DNA from: Entamoeba histolytica HM-1:IMSS
Lineage: Eukaryota > Evosea > Mastigamoebida > Endamoebidae
Assembly (NCBI RefSeq): GCF_000208925.1
Contig: NW_001914878.1
Coordinates: 1,428 to 65,427, forward strand
Direction: 5' to 3'
DNA: 64,000 bases
Part shown: positions 41,662-50,182 of the stretch, one piece after another
Numbering within the stretch: position 1 is the stretch's first letter
How the letters are laid out: the number at the start of each line of letters is the position of its first letter
The notes under the pieces: generated by a model
Databases searched by the model: none
Told to the model about the DNA's origin: nothing
The model's input: only the letters and a program-made list of their open reading frames with translations
Program-made: the position numbers and the translations under genes

Positions 41662-43269
41662 TTAATACCTCATATTGAGAAGTTCAGACGGTACTTCTTG
41701 ATGTGCTCCTTTTAAGACGGAGATTAAGTCTTTAGCTAACCTTGCATCAGCATAAGTAAATAATGAAATAGCTTCTCCCTCAACACTTCTTCCCATTCTT
41801 CCAGTTCTACCAATTCTATGAATATAATTTTCTATATCACTTGGCATTTCATAATTAATAACTATCTCTATATTTCTAATATCTAATCCTCTTGATGCTA
41901 CATCTGTTGCAATCAAATAATTGACTGCACCACTCTTAAAATCAGAAAGTGCTCGATCTCTTTCTGCCTGTACTTTATCTCCATGCATACAAGCAACTCT
42001 GTATCGTTGATCACGTAATTTATAACATAAATTGTCAGCACTTCGTTTTGTTTTTACAAATATTAATACTTTCTTTTCTGATCCAATTCGTTTAACAATT
42101 TCATTCATTTTAGAATCTCTGTCTCGTTCTTGACACACTTCTATAATTTGTTTAACAGACTCATTAGCATGAAGGTCTGGATTTCCAATATTAATTTGTA
42201 ATGGATGAAACATAAACCCAAGAGCAAATTGTTGAATAGCCTGAGGCCATGTAGCAGTCCACATAACTGTTTGTCTGTCTGGACGAATTTGACCAATAAT
42301 ATCTTGAACTTGAACTTCAAATCCCATCTCTAACATTCTATCAGCTTCATCAAGAATTAAGAATGTACATCTTGATAGACTAGTAACTCCTCGTTTAATA
42401 AAATCAATTAATCTCCCTGGTGTAGCAACACAAATATCACAACCTGATTGGAAGTCTTTCATTTGAGAAGATTGAGGTACTCCTCCAAAACACCGTACTG
42501 TTTTGATTGCAGTTCCTTTTGTAAATTTAATTGCTTCATCTGCAATTTGACAAACCAATTCACGGGTAGGTGCTAAAATTAATACTCTTGGTCCTTCTCT
42601 ATATTGTGCTAGTGGTGTATCTAATATATGTATAATAGCTGGAATTAAAAATGAAATTGTTTTACCTGATCCAGTCTCTGCAATACCAACTACATCTTTA
42701 CCTTGAAGAACAATTGGCCATCCAATAGCTTGTATTGGTGTAGGTTTAATATAGTTTTGTTCTTTAATTACGTCAAGAATAGACTGTGGAAAATTACATT
42801 CTTCAAAAGTTAAAAGAGCCTTTATAGACTCACATCCATTAACTTGAATCTCATTTTCTTGTAAATAACGTGAAACTTCTTCTGCATCTCTGTTCGCCGT
42901 TATTGGAGATTCAACATAGAAATTTTTTTCAAATGGTGGAAGAGTAGTAATATCATAATTAACAGGTTGTAATTGTTTAGTAGATATATTATCATATTTG
43001 TTAACAACACTTCCACTTGGTCGATAACTTCTACCATGATCACTTCTTCTACTATTTTCATCTCTCCTCTTATAATCATCTCTTCTTTCATAGTCATCCC
43101 TTCTCTTATAATCATCTCTTCTTTCATAATCATCCCTTCTTTTATAGTCATCTCTTCTACTATAATCATCACTTTGTCTATAGTCATCATATCTGTGTGA
43201 GTGTTCTCTACTTCTTGATCTACTTCTATCGGTATATCTATGTGAATTTGATCTACTTCTTCCACTCAT
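41662..43269 (-). CDS. DBP2: DEAD-box RNA helicase, DBP2/DDX5 subfamily
   Basis: The 535-residue protein has an RS/RD-rich N-terminus (about 1-85) and a complete helicase core: LPPFEKNFY upstream motif, Q-motif region with TPIQAIGWP, AETGSGKT (I), PTREL (Ia), DEAD (II), HRIGRTGR (VI). Motif III is TAT rather than SAT. LPPFEKNFYVESP and QTVMWTATWP match the DBP2/DDX5 subfamily, which acts in mRNP remodelling, transcription and rRNA processing. The N-terminus is built of tandem RRDDYK/RRDDYE units encoded by a 36-bp repeat. Start at 43269 is the first ATG. Nearest neighbours are convergent eIF2B-alpha and a divergent F-box gene. Confidence 0.93.
   Translation of the reverse strand: MSGRSRSNSHRYTDRSRSRSREHSHRYDDYRQSDDYSRRDDYKRRDDYERRDDYKRRDDYERRDDYKRRDENSRRSDHGRSYRPSGSVVNKYDNISTKQLQPVNYDITTLPPFEKNFYVESPITANRDAEEVSRYLQENEIQVNGCESIKALLTFEECNFPQSILDVIKEQNYIKPTPIQAIGWPIVLQGKDVVGIAETGSGKTISFLIPAIIHILDTPLAQYREGPRVLILAPTRELVCQIADEAIKFTKGTAIKTVRCFGGVPQSSQMKDFQSGCDICVATPGRLIDFIKRGVTSLSRCTFLILDEADRMLEMGFEVQVQDIIGQIRPDRQTVMWTATWPQAIQQFALGFMFHPLQINIGNPDLHANESVKQIIEVCQERDRDSKMNEIVKRIGSEKKVLIFVKTKRSADNLCYKLRDQRYRVACMHGDKVQAERDRALSDFKSGAVNYLIATDVASRGLDIRNIEIVINYEMPSDIENYIHRIGRTGRMGRSVEGEAISLFTYADARLAKDLISVLKGAHQEVPSELLNMRY
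43069..43180 (-). repeat. In-frame 36-bp minisatellite in the DBP2 N-terminus
   Basis: The DNA repeats a 36-bp unit (CTTATAATCATCTCTTCTTT...) about two and a half times, followed by 18-bp half units, encoding alternating RRDDYK and RRDDYE. Few base differences between units suggest recent expansion. Copy number is likely to vary between isolates. Confidence 0.8.
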
Positions 43270-43640
43270 GTAAAGGGTTTTGATGTATGAAGTTCTTTTT
43301 CTTTTTTTTAATTCTTTTTATTATTTTCTTTTTAGTATTTTTTATTTAGGTTTTTATGTTTCTTCTTCATAAGACTTAAAGTATTATTTTCATATGAGAA
43401 ATTTAATGTGTCTTTGACCTTCTTGTTACAGTATTGTTAAATCTGACAATGCAATACAAATAATTTTTATTTATTATAATATATGATTGAGTCATTAAAC
43501 TAGTATAAGTCATTTACTCTCATTAATTATGAAATAGAATAAATTTCTAAAAACACAAACTATTGAATTATCATTTATCTATTAAAATTAAAAAAAAATG
43601 AAATTAAAAAAAAAATTATTGAAGAAGATATAAAATGAAA
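43270..43640. other. Divergent intergenic region
   Basis: No gene is seen between DBP2 (minus) and the F-box gene (plus). The promoter elements of the latter are listed separately. Confidence 0.5.
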
Positions 43641-43654
43641 GAACTAAAATTTCA
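43641..43654 (+). promoter_or_regulatory. GAAC-initiator core promoter of F-box gene
   Basis: GAACT at 43641-43645 is followed directly by AAAATTTCA (43646-43654), close to the Entamoeba initiator AAAAATTCA, with the ATG 20 bp further on at 43675. Confidence 0.6.
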
Positions 43655-43674
43655 TTATAACAAATTCATTTAAT

Positions 43675-44652
43675 ATGGAATTTATTTCGTTACCAGAATC
43701 TATCAAACAAAAAATTTACCAAAACTTATTACCTTGTGACCTTATCCAATTAGGAGCAACATGTCAAACATTTCATAGATCTATTTATAATGACAATCTC
43801 TTATGTCAATTATCACTTATGGACCACTACGATGAATATGTTATAGAAAATGAATCAGAAAAATTATTTGATTTTGAAAAATTTGAAAAGGCTTCTGCCT
43901 CTGATTGCTTAAACGACATTTATCCTGATGTTGTTAAAAATTATGTAAATGAACAAAAATGTCATTTTTGTCATTTAAACTCATTTATTCCACACACTTC
44001 TATTGATTCTATTCAACTTAGTTTAGTTTGTACATTATTTCTTTATTTTATTCCATATATTCGTTGTCTTGCTATCTTTAGTCCATTATGTATTTTTGTT
44101 GCGTATTTAATAAATATTAAAAGTCAAATACAACCTACAATAAATAGATTATATCATAAAGACAGAATAATAAAAAAACGTTTGTTTTATAATTTTATTA
44201 ATCACATTGAATATATTCTTCCTTTCTTTTCTCTTCCAATTCTTCTTTGCTTAGTATTTATTCACCCAATATTACTTCTTGTACCATTAGGGTTATTTGC
44301 TTTTAACTTTTACTTGAGACCAAAATTAGTGCCTGTCCTTATTGGTTATATGTTGTCAATTATTCCAATCTTTATTTCAAATTTCTGTAAAACTCGTAAA
44401 ACTAGACTTGTATTACTTATAACTACTTCAATAGCCACTGTTACTCCACTAATTATAGTATTAGTATCCCAATACCGTCAAAAGCCAATTAATCTATCTG
44501 AATTTGTTAGGCGTTGTATAAATGGATTGTTTATTGGTGGATTTATTAGTATTATTTATGGAATGACCAATAGCCTAGAAGTTGCAACTCTTATTATTTT
44601 TATGACACTCAGTTGCGCCTTCATTTCATTTAAAAATAACATGAATAAATGA
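43675..44652 (+). CDS. Polytopic membrane protein with N-terminal F-box, 325 aa
   Basis: Residues 1-42 form an F-box: FISLPESIKQKIYQNLLPCDLIQLGATCQTFHRSI has the LP, I-I-x-x-L and L-x-x-x-C-x-x-F positions expected. A Cys pair, CHFCH, is at about residue 96. From about 110 to 320 there are roughly eight hydrophobic segments, so the remainder is a multi-pass membrane domain. F-box proteins usually recruit SCF ubiquitin ligase through Skp1 and are soluble. Here the F-box would be tethered to a membrane. The substrate is unknown. A similar architecture recurs at 50183. Confidence 0.78.
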   Translation: MEFISLPESIKQKIYQNLLPCDLIQLGATCQTFHRSIYNDNLLCQLSLMDHYDEYVIENESEKLFDFEKFEKASASDCLNDIYPDVVKNYVNEQKCHFCHLNSFIPHTSIDSIQLSLVCTLFLYFIPYIRCLAIFSPLCIFVAYLINIKSQIQPTINRLYHKDRIIKKRLFYNFINHIEYILPFFSLPILLCLVFIHPILLLVPLGLFAFNFYLRPKLVPVLIGYMLSIIPIFISNFCKTRKTRLVLLITTSIATVTPLIIVLVSQYRQKPINLSEFVRRCINGLFIGGFISIIYGMTNSLEVATLIIFMTLSCAFISFKNNMNK

Positions 44653-44719
44653 GTTATTTTTCAAGTCAGAAATTTTTAGTTTTTTGTAATAAAAGAATGA
44701 AAGTATAAAATACTTTAAA

Positions 44720-44893
44720 TTATAAACAACTTTGAGCGATAACTTGATTAATGTCATCATCATTTTTAAGAAGAACCTCTTCAAATTCTTTTTTCATTCT
44801 TTCTTTTTCCTCAAAAGAAGTTGGTAAAACTGATGGTTTTTTAAGATGAAATTCTTCAATAAAATATTGATCAATAGAACAATAAATATTCAT
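44720..44893 (-). CDS. Small ORF, 57 aa
   Basis: Found by reading the minus strand between two genes. The frame from ATG 44893 to TAA 44720 encodes MNIYCSIDQYFIEEF...IAQSCL, with a Glu/Lys-rich helix (SFEEKERMKKEFEEV) and normal codon use for this genome, unlike the AT-only flanks. No membrane segment. No family recognised. It lies 67 bp from the F-box gene end and 77 bp from the DUF4870-like gene, so it could also be a terminal exon. Confidence 0.5.
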   Translation of the reverse strand: MNIYCSIDQYFIEEFHLKKPSVLPTSFEEKERMKKEFEEVLLKNDDDINQVIAQSCL

Positions 44894-44970
44894 TCATTAT
44901 TTTTTAGTTCAACTTTTAAAATAAAAGTTAATAGTCAAAAAAAACTGTAATTACTTTACTTTTTTCTTTT

Positions 44971-45381
44971 TTAAAGTCTGCTTTCAATATATTCAACAAG
45001 TTTAGAAACACCTGGAACAAGGAAAGCATCACCAGACTCACATCTGAATACTGCCATAACAATAAGGAATATGTAAAACAAGAAGAAAATAACGGCATAA
45101 ATAACGAAGATAGTATAGAAGAACCAATTATTAATAAACATTAATAACAATAAAATAAGAAGAATTGTATCTAATATAATATGCCAAAATGCACTATGAC
45201 ATGCAGTAAGTCTAATGTATTGATTTTTCTTTTCCATAAAGAATACAATAAGAGCACCAATAAAACCAAATGCAGTTGAAATAACAGCTAAAACTTTAAG
45301 GCTGCAACTCATACTTTTATCTTGTGGTTCTGGAGCAACATAACCATCATCAAATGGATTAGAGTCTTCAACAAGAGTCAT
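44971..45381 (-). CDS. DUF4870-like small membrane protein with NPF motif
   Basis: The 136-residue protein has a cytosolic N-terminus, SNPFDDGY, then three to four hydrophobic helices. The middle, FMEKKNQYIRLTACHSAFWHIILD, matches the DUF4870 signature (E-K...R...A.QS), followed by a loop and DAFLVPGVSKLVEYI at the C-terminus, as in bacterial family members. The family has no firm function. The NPF tripeptide is a ligand for EH-domain endocytic proteins, so an endocytic-membrane location is an inference. Complete as a family member. Confidence 0.75.
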   Translation of the reverse strand: MTLVEDSNPFDDGYVAPEPQDKSMSCSLKVLAVISTAFGFIGALIVFFMEKKNQYIRLTACHSAFWHIILDTILLILLLLMFINNWFFYTIFVIYAVIFFLFYIFLIVMAVFRCESGDAFLVPGVSKLVEYIESRL

Positions 45382-45722
45382 TAGATTTTAATATTTCTAA
45401 GTTCTCATTATTTCGTTTTAAATTTTTATTTTTAATTATTTTATTAAATAGTAAATAATTCTTTTTATTCTTATTTTTTCTTTTAAAATCTAAAAGCAGA
45501 TTTTATTTGACTTTCAATCGTTTTTTTACCAAAAAAAGAATCTTTTTTTCTTTTTAAATTTGTGTTATTTAATTTGTTTCTTAAATTTGTTATATAAAAC
45601 TTAATTAAAAAATGTATAAATTTTTAATGTTAAAAATCTTTTCTTTGTTAAACAAATCTTCTTTTCTTTGTTAAAAGTATAAAAATTAATTCATATAAAC
45701 TGAATATTTCAATTAAGATGTT

Positions 45723-46160
45723 TTAAAAACCTTCTTCTTCTTCATGAACTTCTTCTTCATGTACCTCTTCTTCGTGAACTTCTTCATGTACTTCTTCTTG
45801 TGGTTGTTCAGTTGGAGCAGCCTCTTCACGGCGTTCACTAGAATCACCAAAAACAACACTATGTGGTTTTCCTCCAGCTCCTTTTTGAACTGTTCCAATA
45901 TTTTCAGCTTCTTTCTTTGGTGCATTTAAAGCTTGTTTAATAGCAATTGAATCAGTAACAGCAGTAGCAGTAGCTTTTGGAACATGATTTTTACAGTATA
46001 CAGCTTGAGTTCCTTGATCGAAAAAGAAATTCTTAAGTGTCAAATGAAGACCACATTCTTTACATTTGAAACATGCATTATGATAATCTTTACCACCAGC
46101 AGTAATTCTTTCTAATGGGTATGCACTTTTACCACAAGCAAAACACTTCTTAGCAGACAT
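45723..46160 (-). CDS. Single-LIM-domain protein with acidic repeat tail, 145 aa
   Basis: Residues 5-59 form one LIM domain: CFACGK, YHNACFKCKECGL and VYCKNH give the CxxC...HxxC / CxxC...CxxH set for two zinc ions. Residues about 60-115 are a linker rich in Ala/Thr/Lys. The tail is an imperfect repeat, EEVHEE, four to five copies. LIM domains bind proteins, often of the actin cytoskeleton. Small single-LIM proteins are described in Entamoeba as actin or membrane-raft associated, and I infer a similar role here. The repeat tail is unusual and may bind metal or basic partners. Confidence 0.85.
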   Translation of the reverse strand: MSAKKCFACGKSAYPLERITAGGKDYHNACFKCKECGLHLTLKNFFFDQGTQAVYCKNHVPKATATAVTDSIAIKQALNAPKKEAENIGTVQKGAGGKPHSVVFGDSSERREEAAPTEQPQEEVHEEVHEEEVHEEEVHEEEEGF

Positions 46161-46497
46161 TTAATCTGTTTCTCAAATATCTCTGAAGGATCTTTATATA
46201 CAATTTGCTTACGTGTACACGCGTTTTTTATATTTTTTCAACTTTTTGTGTTTCCTTCTGATATTACTTCCCGATATTTTAGATATTTTTGTTCCTTTCT
46301 TAAATTATTTGTTTTATTACACTCTTTTTTTGGCAAATCTTTTTTTGAAGTTTTGAATATCTAGTTCAAATAGATCGACTTTGTTTTTTCATCCTTTTTT
46401 TCTGAGATTTTGTTTCAAAATTCTTATTTTTAGTTAGTTCCGTTATTTTTTTCGTTATGGAACTAAAAAAACTTTCTTTAGTGATTATTTATTTTCC
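46161..46497. other. Divergent intergenic region
   Basis: No gene is seen between the LIM gene (minus) and the F-box gene (plus). ATGGAACTAAAAAAAC at 46457-46472, about 35 bp before the F-box ATG, contains a GAAC element followed by an A-rich initiator-like run. Confidence 0.5.
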
Positions 46498-47403
46498 ATG
46501 GAAAGTGTTATTATAAAATATCTCCACTTGAAAGATATATGTAATTTAATTCTTGTTAATAAAAAATGGAAAGATATTATTTCTAATATTACCGTTAACC
46601 CCAATAATGAAGAGTTAAAGAAAGAACTTAAAATCTTTCCAAAAGCAGAAGAAATTCATTGTGAAATCGAAGAATTAGAAGAATTAAAAGATAATTTAGT
46701 AAAAAGAAGCAAAGCATTTTATATTAAATATAAAAGTTGTTATTTAAGTCAATCAAACACAGAATTTGAAATTCGAAACAAAATTAAGTTTATTGAATCT
46801 ACTACAAATTGCCTATCACCTTTCAATGGGTTATTAGGAATGATTAAATTAGAAGTTATTAAAATACACATTTATTTTGATGAAACTGATAGTGATGATG
46901 AAAATGACATTACCGCATTTGAATTATTCTTTTTAAATTTGAAACAATTAACTTCTTTAAAAAAAGTAATTGTTTATTGTCATTATTATGATATTTTAAC
47001 AATAATTTCTATGATTAATCTATCATGTGAAATTCATTTATATGTTGATGAATGGTTTTGTTACAATAATGACAAATTAAATGAATATTTGAAATTAAAA
47101 CCAAATATAAAAATAATTACTTTTATTAATAAATCATCTTATCCTCTTATTCAATTACCAATAAAAAATACTTATATTATTAATATCATATTCTTTAATC
47201 AACATTTTCTTTTAGAATCTTTCCTTAAATTATATCAACCAATTAATTTACGTATTGATTGTATGAATAAGAAAGAATTTAATACTAAATCTGTAGATAA
47301 TTTAAAAAAATCTACAGTTCAAACTATTCAATTAGATAATATTAGAGAAATTCCTAAGATATTACAAAATACTTCTGTCACTATTTCTTTATCACAAATT
47401 TAA
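46498..47403 (+). CDS. F-box-like protein, 301 aa
   Basis: The N-terminus, MESVIIKYLHLKDICNLILVNKKWKDIISNI, fits an F-box-type helix set (I-x-x-Y-L...L...L-V-x-K-x-W). The remainder (about 60-300) is a series of helix-strand units with Leu/Ile spacing typical of a degenerate LRR or alpha/beta solenoid, ending TVQTIQLDNIREIPKILQNTSVTISL. No membrane segment. It probably binds Skp1 and a substrate. Confidence in the F-box is moderate because only about 30 residues match. Confidence 0.7.
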   Translation: MESVIIKYLHLKDICNLILVNKKWKDIISNITVNPNNEELKKELKIFPKAEEIHCEIEELEELKDNLVKRSKAFYIKYKSCYLSQSNTEFEIRNKIKFIESTTNCLSPFNGLLGMIKLEVIKIHIYFDETDSDDENDITAFELFFLNLKQLTSLKKVIVYCHYYDILTIISMINLSCEIHLYVDEWFCYNNDKLNEYLKLKPNIKIITFINKSSYPLIQLPIKNTYIINIIFFNQHFLLESFLKLYQPINLRIDCMNKKEFNTKSVDNLKKSTVQTIQLDNIREIPKILQNTSVTISLSQI

Positions 47404-47498
47404 TATTTATTTTTTTAATTTTTCTCTAAATTAAAAAATAAATGATAAATAGAAAAGAGCAATTAAATTTGAACAGAAAAGAACGAGAATACTTTTTA

Positions 47499-48065
47499 TC
47501 ACATAACGGTACAGCAACCACTTTTTGATTTTTCAGGACTTGGATTAAATTTCTGAGTCATACAAGTAAAAAGTTTATCCATAACTTCTTCTACTCCTAC
47601 ACCTGTTTGAGAAGAAATTTTGAAATATTCCATATTCAATTCTTTGGCTTTTGCTTGCATTGTTTCATCACTAATTTTTTGTTCTAAATCAGCTTTTGTT
47701 CCAACTAATATTTTAATTGGTTTTTTAATATCATCTTTTGGTTCATATAAATTAATTGGCTCAACCCAATTTTGAATATCTTTTAGTCCATTTTCATTTG
47801 ATAAATCAACCATTAATAATACGCCTTGGGAATCGTTGTAATAAAAAGCAGTAATATACGAAATATCTTCCATATCTTGTGTATCACATAAAACAATATC
47901 ATATTGTTTATCTTTCAAAGTAATATGTTTTACTAAACTATCAAATGATTCTTTCATATCTTCAGCATGACAATATTTTTTAACAAATGTTGTTTTACCA
48001 ATGCCGTAATTCCCTACAGTAATTACCTTATATTTGATTGTTTTGTCTTTGTTATTCGACGACAT
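47499..48065 (-). CDS. Divergent Rab/Ras-like GTPase with CaaX box
   Basis: Start moved from an upstream TTG to ATG 48065, giving 188 residues. P-loop GNYGIGKT and G4 TKAD are intact, and G5 appears as SSQTG. The G3 motif DTAGQE reads DTQDME, so the invariant Gly and the catalytic Gln are both changed, and intrinsic hydrolysis is probably poor. The switch I Thr region is unclear. The C-terminus PEKSKSGCCTVM is a CaaX (CTVM) prenylation signal and closely resembles the end of the pseudo-GTPase at 5925 (PEKKSGCCVLL). Likely a membrane-anchored signalling GTPase locked near the GTP state. Confidence 0.8.
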   Translation of the reverse strand: MSSNNKDKTIKYKVITVGNYGIGKTTFVKKYCHAEDMKESFDSLVKHITLKDKQYDIVLCDTQDMEDISYITAFYYNDSQGVLLMVDLSNENGLKDIQNWVEPINLYEPKDDIKKPIKILVGTKADLEQKISDETMQAKAKELNMEYFKISSQTGVGVEEVMDKLFTCMTQKFNPSPEKSKSGCCTVM

Positions 48066-48396
48066 GGGCAATTTAATAGTTCTTCCTTTTTTATTTTTTC
48101 TTTAATTTTACTAACTGAAAGGGTTTTTTCATATTTTTTGTCTTCATAAATACTAGTTCTTCTTGCTTTTTCTATTTTTATTTTTTTTTTTGTAAAAACA
48201 TTTTTTTTCGTTTCATTTATTATCTACTTACTCCTTTCTTGTTCTTCTTTATCTTCAAATGACATGTTTCAAAACAATAATATCTTCTTCAAAAATTTTA
48301 TTTCATTAGTTATTAAACAAAAAATTTCTTCTTTTAATAACATAATTAAATAACAAAATTTTATGCAATCATAAAAATCAATTTATGCGAAGCTTT
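48066..48396. other. Intergenic region
   Basis: No gene is seen; this is the upstream region of the minus-strand GTPase and the 3' flank of the BED-like gene. AT-rich with poly-T runs. Confidence 0.5.
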
Positions 48397-49032
48397 TTAT
48401 TTCGAACATTCAAGACGAAGAGTTTCTCCATTGTTAATTAATAACATAAGATCGCAACAACCAATAAGAACTTTATGCTCTGTCTCTCTTCTTAAATAGC
48501 ATTTGGCTGATGGGTCAATATCAAATATTTCTTTCAATGAATCAACTACCTCTTGAGCAGTCATTCCTGGAGTAATATCCATAGACTCAGACTTTCTGGA
48601 ATATTTAACTGTTAACGTCTTACAACCAGCTGAGCAAATAGCCAAAGGTGCAACCACAACAACATTTTCTTTTTCAGTTTTTGGATCAATGCGTGGGCGT
48701 TTACCTCCACCAGGGATGTTATTTATTTTTGGTTTTAGGGCAATTCCTTTTGCGGCACAAAAGTATTTACAGCACTTCAAATGCCTTCTTAAATTTTCTG
48801 GTTTGGCTCTAATCCTAAATAATTTGTTATCTCCTCCTTTATCACTTTCAGCCTTACAATACTTACAAAAAGCATAATCACATCCATTAATTTTCCTTGG
48901 AATCTTTTCAAAATGTTCCATTACATCTCCCTTTAAAGGAACAATTTCATTAAATTGTGCAGTTTCAATTACTGGGGCTTCATTTGCTTCAGTACTTTCA
49001 GAAAGTTGTTGTGATGTTTCACTCTCGCTCAT
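48397..49032 (-). CDS. BED-type zinc-finger-like protein, 211 aa
   Basis: A Ser/Glu-rich N-terminus (1-35) precedes an HFEKIP...CDYAFCKYCKAES segment and RAKPENLRRHLKCCKYF, which fits the BED finger pattern (aromatic, CxxC, then HxxxxC/H with the NLxRHL helix). After a basic linker (GGGKRPRIDPKTEK, possible nuclear signal) comes a C-terminal 80-residue domain. This runs TLTVKYSRKSESMDITPGMTAQ and onward and has the strand-turn-helix shape of ubiquitin-like, RA or PB1 folds. BED fingers bind DNA. Likely a transcription-related DNA-binding protein; targets unknown. Confidence 0.7.
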   Translation of the reverse strand: MSESETSQQLSESTEANEAPVIETAQFNEIVPLKGDVMEHFEKIPRKINGCDYAFCKYCKAESDKGGDNKLFRIRAKPENLRRHLKCCKYFCAAKGIALKPKINNIPGGGKRPRIDPKTEKENVVVVAPLAICSAGCKTLTVKYSRKSESMDITPGMTAQEVVDSLKEIFDIDPSAKCYLRRETEHKVLIGCCDLMLLINNGETLRLECSK

Positions 49033-50182
49033 CTTCTTTTCAAGATGATTTAAAACATTTTCTTTCTTCTCTATTCTCCTTCTTTTTATAATCTCGATAA
49101 AACTTAAAAATTCAAGGTATAGAGTCGAGAAGTATTATATTCTTATTATATTTTTCTATTCTTTTTGTTAGATTGTTCATATTTCTTTTAAACATAAACT
49201 AAAACTATAACAAAATATTATTTATTTAGAAAAATAAATAAAATCAGATAAGATTGTCGAGTTTTCACCAGGATTCAGACGAAACACGGAATCAAATCAT
49301 CATCTTAATTTTTATTTTAAAAAAATGTTTTAATCAAGTTATTATTATCAGTATATTTTATTAAGGTTTTAATATGAAGAATAATATTTTATTAATTTTT
49401 TATAGTTTATAAAAAAGTTATTAAATATAACAAAAACAAAATATGAAATGAGATAAAATTGTTATATTTTCTTTTAAATAGTGATAAATACGTTTTGTAA
49501 TACTTTCTAAAATTAATTATTTACTGTATGAATAAAGAAAAAAGAATATTAAAAGTTACATGTTATTTAAATACACCTAATTAATGAAAATACAGTTGTT
49601 ATTTTGTAACAATAAAAAAAGAAAATAATATTCTTTTAAATAATTTAAATATTGAAAGAGTAGGATATTATTTAGTTTTTTGATTATTGTTTCACTAAAT
49701 TCTTTTTTTTAGTATTTTGTGACTATTGATATTATTCAATTAATTGCAGTTTAGCTATTTATTATGAATATTTACTATTTATAGTTGATAGTTAATAGTT
49801 AATATATTCCAAGTATTTTTTATTGAATATAAATTGAAGAAATATTTGTATTAGAATAAAACTATTAATTATATTATTTCTTATTTATTCATATTATAGA
49901 AATAATATGATAATCGTTTAATAATTGATAAAAAACAAGGTTTATTCTTTCATTAATTAAATTTTTGTATAAATTTTTTATAAATAGTTTTTAATGAATA
50001 AAAAGTAATTATTTAATTATTATAGATCCAGTTTCTATTCTTCTCTTTTCCTAAAAAAAACTCGTCTCATCTATTTCTGTATTTTTTGATTAATATAAAA
50101 TAAAAAACAATAGGAGTGGTTAAGTAATTTATTACTTTGTATTTAATTCTTTAAGTAATAGAACATTGTTTCTTCTTTTGTT
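49033..50182. other. 1.15-kb gene-free region
   Basis: No gene is seen. It is very AT-rich, with short tandem-like elements (ATAGTTGATAGTTAATAGTTAATA near 49780-49803). It separates the BED-like gene and the F-box/TMEM185-like gene, both minus-strand. Confidence 0.55.

Noticed and set aside
42900..43283. Several frames over the N-terminus of the DBP2 gene
   Set aside because: They are frame shadows of the 36-bp repeat and have the expected low-complexity alternations.
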